Shown: positions 56,478-64,000 of the stretch, in pieces
How positions within the stretch are numbered: position 1 is the stretch's first letter
Layout of the letters: each line of letters starts with the position of its first letter
From: Adenophora triphylla var. japonica
Taxonomy: Eukaryota; Streptophyta; Magnoliopsida; Asterales; Campanulaceae
Reading direction: 5' to 3'
Assembly (NCBI GenBank): GCA_022495995.1
Contig: JAFEMH010000976.1
Coordinates: forward strand, 372,001-436,000
Length of the DNA stretch: 64,000 nucleotides
Made by a program: the position numbers and the translations under genes
The notes under the pieces: model-generated
Told to the model about the DNA's origin: nothing
Database searches by the model: none
The model's input: only the letters and a program-made list of their open reading frames with translations

Positions 56478-56806
56478 ATGATATGAAAAAGTTTCCGACT
56501 TTGACGGATTTTTTTAAATGACATGAGAAAGTTTCCGGCTTTGGAGGATTTTTCTGAAAGGACATGAGAAAGTTTCCGACTTTGACGGATTTTTCTGAAA
56601 TGACATGAGAAAGTTTCCGGCTTTGACGAATTTTTCTGAAATGACATGAGAAAGTTTCCGGCTTTGACGGATTTTTCTGAAAGGACATGAGAAAGTTTCC
56701 GGCTTTGACGAATTTTTCTGAAAGGACATGAGAAAGTTTCCGACTTTGACGGATTTTTCTGAAAGGACATGTGAAAGTTTCCGGCTTTGACGAATTTTTC
56801 TGAAAT
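56478..56806. repeat. 41-bp minisatellite, array 1
   Basis: Eight units built on GAGAAAGTTTCCGGCTTTGA followed by CGGATTTTTCTGAAATGACAT. Same family as 57907-58280. Open frames on the minus strand here are only a consequence of the repeat. Confidence 0.9.
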
Positions 56807-57147
56807 ACGGAGGAAGTGGGATTTCATGCTGGGGATTTGGCAGAAATGAAAGGAATGGTTGAGATAAACAGATATTTATGACAACACGGTCCAAGTCTTT
56901 TGAAGTTCTAAAGATTTGGCTAGAAACGAAGAAGAAAGGCTCGACGTTCTAACAATTTGGTTAGAAACGGAGAAGAAACGCTCGATGTTCTAACAATTCG
57001 GTTAGAAAAGGCTCGACGTTCTAACAATTCGGAACAGAGAAGAAAGGTTTAATTCCTGTTAAAGGGACGGGCCTACGATGATGGCCACAGAAGATTGTTT
57101 GCCTGCTGGGGAAAAAGATACTCGGGCTTACGATGACGGCCGGAATT

Positions 57148-57262
57148 TAACCTCGGGAGAGGGGACGTTAGTGAAAACTAACGAGAAATTTAACCTCGGG
57201 AGAGGGGACGTTAGTGATGTCTAACGGGAAATTTAACCTCGGGAGAGGGGACGTTAGTGATT
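57148..57262. repeat. ~43-bp repeat
   Basis: Three units with core TTTAACCTCGGGAGAGGGGA then CGTTAGTGA. Confidence 0.8.
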
Positions 57263-57519
57263 GCTAATGGGGGAACATTTGAGCAATAGCATCAATTTTG
57301 AAAAGATGAGGGACTGAATGGTCATTTGGGCCAAAATGGCCCATCTTGTAAAACAGGTCGTCCGGCCACTTCTTCATTTTGGACTGATTTAAAGCTGGCG
57401 TCGGACAGAAGTTGGAGAAGAAAGAAATTTGGTGTTCTTGCGAGAGAGAAGAGATATAATTCAGAAAATTGTTCAATTCTACCTCATCCCTTGTCTAAAT
57501 CTCGAGAGATTAACGCTAT

Positions 57520-57675
57520 GGAAGGGAGATTAGCACGACGAGGTCGCCTTAGGAGGACCGACAACGAGAGGAAGAAGCTCAAGAGGACGGTGTGAGCGAC
57601 CGAGCTTCCTTTGGATCCGTTCGAGTTTTACAAAGCTCGGGATAATCACAAATCCAAGAAGGGGATTGCGAGGAA
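57520..57675 (+). other. Possible exon 1 of a small spliced transcript
   Basis: A GC-richer segment ending GCGAGGAAG, followed by the donor-like GTAAGCAATTTTTT at 57676. An ATG at 57611 opens D-P-F-E-F-Y-K-A-R-D-N-H-K-S-K-K. A polypyrimidine stretch and TACCTACAG at 58383-58391 would be the acceptor. The frame stays open across the inferred junction (phase 0). No known protein recognised; a captured host fragment or an LTR leader is possible. Confidence 0.4.
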
Positions 57676-57906
57676 GGTAAGCAATTTTTTGAATTCCTTG
57701 ATTAATTTCAAATTTAGATTTGATTTTGATGGATTTAGGGTTCTTGTTGCCCGATTTAGGGCTTTTGATCTTATTATGCCCCTTTGTTTAAATTGATTTT
57801 TGTTTAATGCAATTGAGGGTATGGGTAGACATTGTAGAAAATTTGCTGAAAAAATTCCATGCCTAGCTATGTTTTTCAATATTAAAGTGTGTTAATTCGG
57901 GACGGA

Positions 57907-58280
57907 TGAAATGATATGAGAAAGTTTCCGGATTTGACGAATTTTTCTGAAACGATACGAGAAAGTTTTCGGATTTGACGGATTTTTTAGAAATGTTATG
58001 AAAAGTGTCCGGATTTGACGGATTTTTCTGAAATGATATGAAAAGTTTCCAGATTTGACGGATTTTTTTTTGAAATGATATGAGAAAGTTTCCGGATCTG
58101 ACGGATTTTTCTGAAATGATATGAAAAGTTTTCGGATTTGACGGATTTTTTTGAAATGATATGAGAAAGTTACCGGATTTTACGGATTTTTCTGAAATGA
58201 TATGAAAAGTTTCCGGATTTGACGGATTTTTCTGAAATGATATGAAAAGTTTCAGGATTTGACGGATTTTTTTCGAAATG
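57907..58280. repeat. 41-bp minisatellite, array 2
   Basis: About nine units of the same family as 56478-56806, here with TTTCCGGATTTGACGGATTT as core; it lies in the inferred intron. Confidence 0.88.
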
Positions 58281-58391
58281 ATGAATTACATTTCTTTGTG
58301 ATGATATATTTATGTGGTTTTGTTTTATGACATGTACATTTCGCGTACGTTATTTGGGTATTAACATACCTTTGTTGTGTCTTACCTACAG

Positions 58392-58511
58392 GGGCGAGGG
58401 CCGATAGATTTGTCCACTACCAAGAGTAGGGGGAACGTCGAGGCGGCGAGCGAGTTGTGGGGAATGCTCCCAGACGTAACTCGGGGTGAGGAGAGAAGTC
58501 CTCGACGGAAG
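58392..58511 (+). other. Possible exon 2
   Basis: After CTACAG. Open frame G-R-G-P-I-D-L-S-T-T-K ... continuing into the 739-bp repeat, with a possible donor at GAAG-GTTGAG (58512). Confidence 0.35.
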
Positions 58512-59242
58512 GTTGAGAGTGAGAGTGTTACCAATGGCTCGATTTCGGCTCTATCTTCCTAGGGTACGTGTTTGAAAGGTGTTTAAATAGGAGAGAAATT
58601 TTGCTCTCACGTAGGCAGAACCTCCCCTAGTTAACTCTCATTCACACTCGAGTTTTCGTCGATTCGGCGGCATTTCGAGAGTTTTTTTTGGGCCTGAGAA
58701 GGGTTGGGATGTTGAATGGGGGGTTGAGGTAAGAAATCTTGGTCATCGAAATGAAGGAGGAGGCTGCTATTTATAGCCAATTCCATGGTGCAAAACAGGC
58801 CGGGTGGCCAGTCCTTCAATTTGGAGGGCTTTTTGGGTATTTGAAGATTTGCTGAGACTGATGGGCGATCATGTAGAACAGGTCGGCCGGCCAGTCCTTC
58901 AGTTTGAGGGTACTTTGGTCTTTTCCAGCCTTGGATGGATTGATGTGACTCGAGGGCTCGTGCATGTGTGTCATGTGTCCAGCTTAGTCACTAAGCAAAT
59001 TCCATTTTGTTCCGTTAAGCCGGGTTTTGACTTTTTTTTTAAATAATTGTTCGAATAAATGTCGAAACAGTCCCGAAAAGTCCCGAAAATTGCGTATTTT
59101 TGGAAAAGTGATATTTTCACGTGTTTGAACGTGTGTTGAATACACTTCGATTTTTTGAATGCGCGGGGCAGTCCTGGAAAGTCTCGTTAACTTGGAAAGT
59201 GTGAGTTAACGAATTATAAAGATCCGAATTTGGGTACTTACA
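58504..59242. repeat. 739-bp direct repeat, right copy
   Basis: Counterpart of 55508-56246; TATA-like on minus near 58764-58780. It ends the LTR-like insertion. Confidence 0.88.
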
Positions 59243-59247
59243 AGTAG

Positions 59248-59359
59248 GAGTTAAGCTCCTCTCGAACCTATCGATGGCGTTGTTCGCTTGAGCCAACAGG
59301 GGTTCAAGGAACGTTGCCCAAACGTACACCAAATAAACTAAAACAAACAAACACCCAAG
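59248..59359 (-). pseudogene. Athila-like 2 gag N-terminus and leader
   Basis: Minus strand reads L-A-Q-A-N-N-A-I-D-R-F-E-R-S just upstream of the LTR-like insertion, and joins in frame to 54366 and below. The true start is not clear. Confidence 0.55.
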
Positions 59360-59377
59360 TTCCCGGCAACGGCGCCA
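59360..59377 (-). promoter_or_regulatory. Athila-like 2 primer binding site
   Basis: Minus strand TGGCGCCGTTGCCGGGAA, six bases from the 5' LTR. Confidence 0.88.
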
Positions 59378-59383
59378 AAAACA

Positions 59384-60458
59384 TGATGAAATATTTTTCA
59401 ATACCCACTTCTTGTTATAAAAACTCTCGCAAGTACGAGTGCCAACTTGTAGCAATATACTTTTGTAGGGGTCGAACTACAGGGACTCGGGTTGCTTGTT
59501 TTAGAACAAAGATGCACGATTAAACAAATAAAAGACTAAAAAGGGAGGGGGTTTGGTTTTGAAAATAACAAACAACTACAACGATCAATATTTAAAATTA
59601 AAGCTAGGAATAGCAAATAAACAAAGAGAGCAATTGCAAATAGAGATTAAAAACAATAATAAGAAAGGATTCCATGGATTGGATCTCCATTTAATCACAA
59701 AATACTATGCCATTAATTTAGAAAAATATATTAATTCAATCTTGGGTTCAATCACTATTGCAAAGATTGGGACGGTAAGGCGGCTGAATTTCAATCTATT
59801 ATTTCAAAATCAATTACTTTTCGCAAATCAATTCCAAGCAATTAAAAAGGAAAGCTTTGAGCTTTAAATATTTTATGAACCAAAACCCATGTAGTTTCAA
59901 TCAAGAAAACCAATAAATTTCATCATCTAGCAAAGGTCTAAATCAAAATCCCCAAATTAATATAAGAAATTGACACCCAAAAAGTTAAAAGGAAGAAATT
60001 AGGAATCAACCACAATTTAATCCAAAAATCTTTCATGAAAAGAGCAAAGATGAACATGACATCAATTAATTAGATAAAAATAATCAATGGCAAAGCATAA
60101 GTGACTAAATTACCATCCAATACATGAAATTAAGAAATTAGCTACACATATTAAGCATTAAATAAACAAAACTAAATAAGAAAAGCATTAAAAATCTTAT
60201 CTTGGATGAAGAAATAAAATCCCTAATTTTCTTTCTCTAAGTAGCCTCCACTTTGTCCAAGGGATAAAACATAACCCTAAAAAATGATAACATCCTACTA
60301 TTTATACTAAAGTGAGCCAAGGCAGATTAAGGCTTAGTAAATGGGATTAAGGCCCAAAAATGACCAATGGAGGCCCAAATTGCATCAAGTCAGCTGCTGA
60401 AAAAAATGGCCTTGGCGTGAAGATGGGCGGCCGTACAAGCTGCAAGGGTGGCCGCTAA
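59384..60458 (-). repeat. Athila-like 2: 5' LTR, truncated
   Basis: Starts TGATGAAATATTTTTC like 43191 and shows the empty site of the Helitron. It breaks off after GGTGGCCGCTAAA, without the portion equivalent to about 46175-49803 (minus the CACTA). Confidence 0.85.
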
Positions 60459-61290
60459 AAGACTAGAAGGCTTCACCAACCACAAAGTCAGCGCCATGGG
60501 GACAATTGACTTACTACTGGAAGTTGGGGAGCATCCCTTCTGAGCTGAGACCACAATAACATTCATGGTAATGGAATTGGCATGTGACTAACACGCCATC
60601 CTAGGCATTCCAAGTCAAGGCAACTTGGGTTGGTCGCCTCCCTCCCCTACCAAGGAGTTAAATTTCATAATCGCGTTGGAATCGGTTGCGTTAGGGTGAC
60701 CCCCAAAGACTTATTGGAGCATGTGATGAGGAGTAGAAAAACTACCTGAAAGGTGAAGGTAGACACGTCAGAGAAAAATCTGAAAATCTCTAAGTCTGTA
60801 AAGACTACCAACACCAGTTATAGGCTCAATCTGATTTTTGAAATAGAAGTTGAGGAACACATGATAATAGATATCTATGAGAATGACAGTGATGACACAG
60901 TTCTTTCCATCCCAGATCTATCCCCTCATCTCGTCAGCGGCCAGAACTCGGAGGCCAACCCTGACTTGAGACAAGGAGAGATGTAGGACGTAAACGAATT
61001 GGTTGACATGTAAGACATAGACATAAACGGTGATGAAGGTAGAAGACTTAGAGAAATAATAATTGAAACTTTGCAGTTTCGGGACGTTCCGAAAATGGAG
61101 CCCGTAGATGAACCGGAGGAAATCATACTCAATCCCGACTAACTAGAGCAGAAAATAAAAATCGGGGGCCAGCTCTCCCCAAAATAAAGGGAGGAAATCA
61201 TCACCCTTCTTAAAAACAGTCTAGATGTATTAGCCTGTAAGGTCTAGGATATGAGAGGAATAAAAGAAGAGGTGACTGTCCACAAGTTGG
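60459..61290 (+). pseudogene. Tat-type protease end and linker to RT
   Basis: L-E-G-F-T-N-H-K-V-S-A-M-G-T-I-D-L (60464-60515) and A-I-L-G-I-P (about 60595-60613) belong to the protease C-terminal half. Then a linker with acidic stretches. Stops throughout. Confidence 0.7.
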
Positions 61291-62111
61291 AAGTTGACCC
61301 GTCTGCTAAACCTATCAAGCAGACAAGAAGAATTTTTGCAAACGATAAAAAAATGCAATCAAGGAGGAAGTACAGAAACTGCTGAGTTCAGGAATTATGA
61401 GGGAAGCAACCTACCCTGTTTGGTTGGACAATGTTGTGATGGTCAAAAAACAAAACAGGAAGTGGCGAATGTGTGTGTAGACTTCACAGATATCAACAAA
61501 GCCTGCACTAAGGACAGTTACCCTCTCCCCATAATTGACAAGTTGGTAGACTCCATTGCCGGACATATGACTCTTAGCTTTCTAGACGCCTACTCTGGTT
61601 ATCACCAGATAAAAACGGCCAAGTAAGATATTGAGAAAACAACCTTACAGGCGGCTGGAGGAATCTATTGTTATACTATGATGCCTTACGGGCTCAAAAA
61701 TGCAGGTGCAACCTACCAGCGCATGGTCAACAAAGTATTTGAGAGAAGATATGCTGTAAAATGGAAGCCTACATTGATGACATGGTCATTAAAACTAGGA
61801 CTGGCAGTCATGGCCCAGACCTGGAAGAAACCTTTGGCAACCTACGAGCAAACAACAAGAAGCTGAATCCAAGTAAATGTGTGTTCAGGGTGACAGCCGG
61901 AAAGTTCCTAGGTTTTATGGTATCACAGAGACGGATCGAGGCGAATACGGAGAAAATCAAAGTCTTGATCGACATGAAAGAACCTACCAACATCAAGGAG
62001 GTTCAAAGGCTGAACGGAAAAATAGCAGCCCTTGGTAGGTTTATTGCAAAGTTTGCGGAGAAATCACTGCCTTTCTTTAAAGTTCTGAAAGGGACCAAGA
62101 GCTTCTACTAG
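61291..62111 (+). pseudogene. Tat-type reverse transcriptase
   Basis: V-D-F-T-D-I-N-K-A-C-T-K-D-S-Y-P-L-P-x-I-D at about 61478-61545, L-S-F-L-D-A-Y-S-G-Y-H-Q-I near 61575-61612, M-P-Y-G-L-K-N-A-G-A-T-Y-Q-R at 61681 and catalytic Y-I-D-D-M at about 61770, followed by the K-C-V-F thumb region. Frameshifts near 61380-61470 and 61755, and stops at 61624 and 62109. Confidence 0.88.
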
Positions 62112-62640
62112 ACATCTAAATGCTTAGAATGTTTCAAACAGTTGAAGGAGTACTTGGGATCTCCTCATTTGTTGAGCAGCCCTGTAATGGGAGAAATGCT
62201 ATACGTCTTCCTAGCAGCTACAAACAATGATATAGTTGCGGTACTAGTCCGGAATGAAGGAACCACTCAAAAACCTATCTATTATGTCAGCAAGGCATTA
62301 TCAGACGTGGAGATCAGATATTTCAATGCAGAAAAAATAGCCTACGCCCTAGTTATAGCGACAAAAAAGCTACAAGCATACTTTTCTGCACATCCCATAA
62401 TTGTGTATACGAATGTACCCCTGAAGAAAATATTTTGCATAAGTTGGACAGCTTAGGACGTCTCCTTAATTGGTCTATTGAGCTCACCGAGTTTGATATC
62501 AGATACCAACCGAGGAAGACGCTCCTAGCACAGCCTCTGGTCGATTTTATGGTTGAAACCGCCTTTATAGGTGAGCACGACCCCACCTCCCTTAAACGCA
62601 AAAAACCTGTGGGGGAAGAATCGACCATCGAGCTTCCATG
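62112..62640 (+). pseudogene. Tat-type RNase H (first)
   Basis: L-Y-V-F-L-A-A-T where the first catalytic Asp of Y-x-D would be; I-Y-Y-V-S-K-A-L, A-E-K-I-A-Y-A-L with Glu, then I-I-V-Y-T-N where the active-site Asp (T-D) reads Asn. Ends with W-S-I-E-L-T-E-F-D-I near 62480. At least one key acid is lost. Confidence 0.78.
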
Positions 62641-63000
62641 TCACTGATGGGTCATATAAACAGATGGGTCAGCCACTAAGGAAAGAAGCGGAGCTGGAGT
62701 TGTGATAGCAAGTCCCGATGGGGAGCGTACCATCCTAGACATAATCAGATTCAAGTTCCCCGCTTCCAACAATCAAGCCGAGTATGAAGCTTTAATATTT
62801 GGCATAGAATTGGCATCCTTTTACGGAGCAACCAAAATCGCCGCCTTCTGTGACTCTCAACTCGTAGTCAAGCAAATAAAAGGGGAATACAACACTCAGC
62901 ACCCTATACTCACGAAGTATAAAGACATTGTCCCAGACATAATGAAAAAAATTGGAATTTTTAGAAATAAGTCAAATAGGTTGGGAGCATAACCAAGTAG
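62641..63000 (+). pseudogene. Tat-type second RNase H (aRNH)
   Basis: T-D-G-S at about 62645, N-N-Q-A-E-Y-E-A-L at 62768-62794 and C-D-S-Q-L-V-V-K-Q-I at 62849-62878: all three catalytic acids are still visible, though a frameshift near 62690 splits the first from the others. Confidence 0.85.
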
Positions 63001-64000
63001 CAGACGTTTTATCTAAACTGGTAACTATTGACGTGGCAGATCCTGATTCTAACCCACTCATAGTCTTGGCCGAGGAACCTGCGTACGAAAGACTATGAGT
63101 AATGCTCCTAGACGGGGAGGAGAAGTGATAGATAGATGAATACATAGACTTCCTAGAAAGGAACCAACTACCAGATGATGAAGCACATACTAGGCTCATC
63201 AAGAAGAAATCAATAAGGTTCACAGTGTGGAACGGAGCCCTTTACAGAAGATCATTCACAAAGCCCCTGCTGAGATATGTCTACCCCAAAGAAATAGAAA
63301 ATCTCTTAGCATAAGTCCACGAAGGCATCTGTGGTGGTCAACCGGGGGCCAGAACCCTAGCAGACAAAATCATCACGCTAGGTTATTATTGGCCAAACTT
63401 GAGAGATGACGCACAAGCCTACGTAAGAAAGTGTGACAAATGCCAGAGATACGCTGACATTCCCATACTCCCATCAATGGAACAGACACCCATAATCCCT
63501 ACTTAGCCATTTGACATGTGGGGAATCGATATCATCGGACCCTTTCCCCCGCCCGAGTTAATTGCAAGTATGTGATCGTGGCAGTCGACTACTTCTCCAA
63601 ATGGATAGAAGCAAAAGCCTTAGCCAAAATCACGGAAGAGAACGCAATCAACTTCGTCCATGACTTCATTTGGTGTCGCTTCGGGGTTCCACACACTATC
63701 ATCTCAGATCACGGTCTCTAGTTCTCCAAGGCTTTTACAGCAGAATTGAACAGATTGGGAGTCAGACGCATCAAATCATCTGCAAGCAGACCTCAATTCA
63801 ACGGACAAGCGGGAGCAGCCAACAAGTTGGTACTTAGTACTTACAGCTTTAACCAAAAACCTAGAAGGAAGTGATGGTAGATGGTTGGATGAACTTCCCT
63901 CAGCCTTGTGGGCAGTTCGCACAACCACCCGGGGGCCAACCAGGGAAACCCCATTCGTACTAACCTTCGGATCTGAGGCAATGGCGCCAGCTGAGATGGC
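63001..64000 (+). pseudogene. Tat-type integrase, partial
   Basis: Zinc region H-E-G-I-C-G-G ... C-D-K-C-Q-R (63318-63450). Core with W-G-I-D-I-I-G-P (63519), V-D-Y-F-S-K-W-I-E-A-K, I-I-S-D-H-G-L (63700) then a TAG, and N-G-Q-A-G-A-A-N-K (63800-63826). The catalytic Glu codon (63812-63814) is GGA, giving Gly. Continues off the window. Confidence 0.85.

Larger units (their letters stand above)
54372..59242. mobile_element. 4.87-kb LTR-like insertion (probable solo LTR) with minisatellites
   Basis: Plus strand starts TGAAATTACCCGGATCG and ends GGGTACTTACA; flanked by TSD AGTAG (54367-54371 and 59243-59247). It has TG...CA ends with short inverted similarity, but no PBS, PPT or retroviral coding, so a solo LTR of a long-LTR gypsy (Tat/Ogre-like) fits best. 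A phrase near 54418 (AGAGGAGTCGCCATG) resembles LTRs I recall from that group. Inside: a 739-bp direct duplication, several minisatellites and a possible two-exon transcript. After removal the host gag reads through in frame. Confidence 0.72.
43191..60458 (-). mobile_element. Second Athila-like element, Gag-protease only, with four nested insertions
   Basis: Minus strand. 3' LTR 43191-49803 (interrupted by a Helitron and a CACTA element), PPT at 49804-49818, non-coding 3' region, gag-protease (54371-51309), PBS TGGCGCCGTTGCCGGGAA at 59377-59360, 5' LTR 59384-60458. Only Gag and protease are recognisable; there is no RT or integrase in the 1.7 kb between the protease tail and the 3' LTR. The 5' LTR lacks its outer part and no TSD is found, so a deletion took the right junction. 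Inserted in the protease of the Tat-type element. Confidence 0.82.
60459..64000 (+). mobile_element. Ty3/gypsy Tat-type retrotransposon, right half, runs off the right edge
   Basis: Continuation of 40873-43190: protease end, RT, RNase H, a second (archaeal-type) RNase H and integrase in Tat order. The extra RNase H downstream of the normal one is the hallmark of the Tat group. Strongly decayed. Confidence 0.88.

Noticed and set aside
56428..56894. Three overlapping minus-strand ORFs of 86-126 codons
   Set aside because: Produced by the 41-bp minisatellite, which is open in all minus frames.
55508..59242. Treating the 739-bp repeats as the LTRs of a 3.7-kb element
   Set aside because: No PBS or PPT at their inner borders and no TSD at 55508; the AGTAG duplication fits 54372-59242 instead.

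Overview
This 64 kb window looks like repeat-dense intergenic DNA of a flowering plant, probably a eudicot; the species cannot be told from the sequence. I see no complete host gene, no tRNA or rRNA gene and no prokaryotic feature. Almost every base belongs to a transposable element. The elements are nested inside one another, and most junctions could be fixed to the base from target-site duplications (TSDs), TG...CA LTR ends, primer binding sites (PBS) and polypurine tracts (PPT).

Left block (1-39607). The base layer is a minus-strand Ty1/copia element of SIRE/Maximus type that runs off the left edge. Its remains are an extra 3' ORF (1-255 and 17449-18603), a structured spacer (19201-19430), RT-RNase H (19697-21608), integrase (28841-29782), protease, gag (30172-31911), PBS and a split 5' LTR. 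Three elements are inserted in it. (i) 256-17443 is a tandem array of six LTRs and five ~136-bp internal segments (each only PBS to PPT), flanked by one TSD (TAGAA); a Ty3/gypsy Tekay/Del-type chromovirus (5782-15190, TSD ATCAC) sits inside its fifth LTR. (ii) 21609-28835 is a plus-strand Athila-like element with near-identical LTRs and one intact Gag-protease ORF but no RT, RNase H or integrase (TSD CTAAG). (iii) 32085-38759 is a minus-strand Ty1/copia element with almost identical LTRs but a badly decayed coding region (TSD CAAAA).

Right block (about 40160-64000). The base layer is a decayed plus-strand Ty3/gypsy Tat-type element: LTR end and PBS near 40872, gag, protease, then RT, RNase H, a second RNase H and integrase from 60459 to the right edge. 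It is split by a minus-strand Athila-like element (43191-60458) that again shows only gag and protease. That element holds a non-autonomous Helitron (44091-46021, itself carrying a Stowaway MITE inside a Stowaway MITE), a non-autonomous CACTA element (46402-49619) with a 1.25-kb telomere-like heptamer array, another Stowaway MITE (51502-51811), and a 4.87-kb LTR-like insertion (54372-59242, TSD AGTAG) full of minisatellites.

Most notable points. First, a pair of collinear stem-loop modules with similar apical sequence but unrelated stems occurs in the 3' non-coding parts of both the SIRE (copia) and the Athila-like (gypsy) element. Second, several unrelated families each carry their own short GC-rich near-palindrome in clusters in LTR or leader DNA, and one of these (GGCACGACTCGTGCC) is shared by the Tekay LTR and the copia leader. 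Third, several elements look as if they were mobilised in trans: the PBS-PPT array, two Gag-protease-only elements and a recent copia copy with broken pol. All calls come from reading the sequence and from family knowledge; no database search was run.
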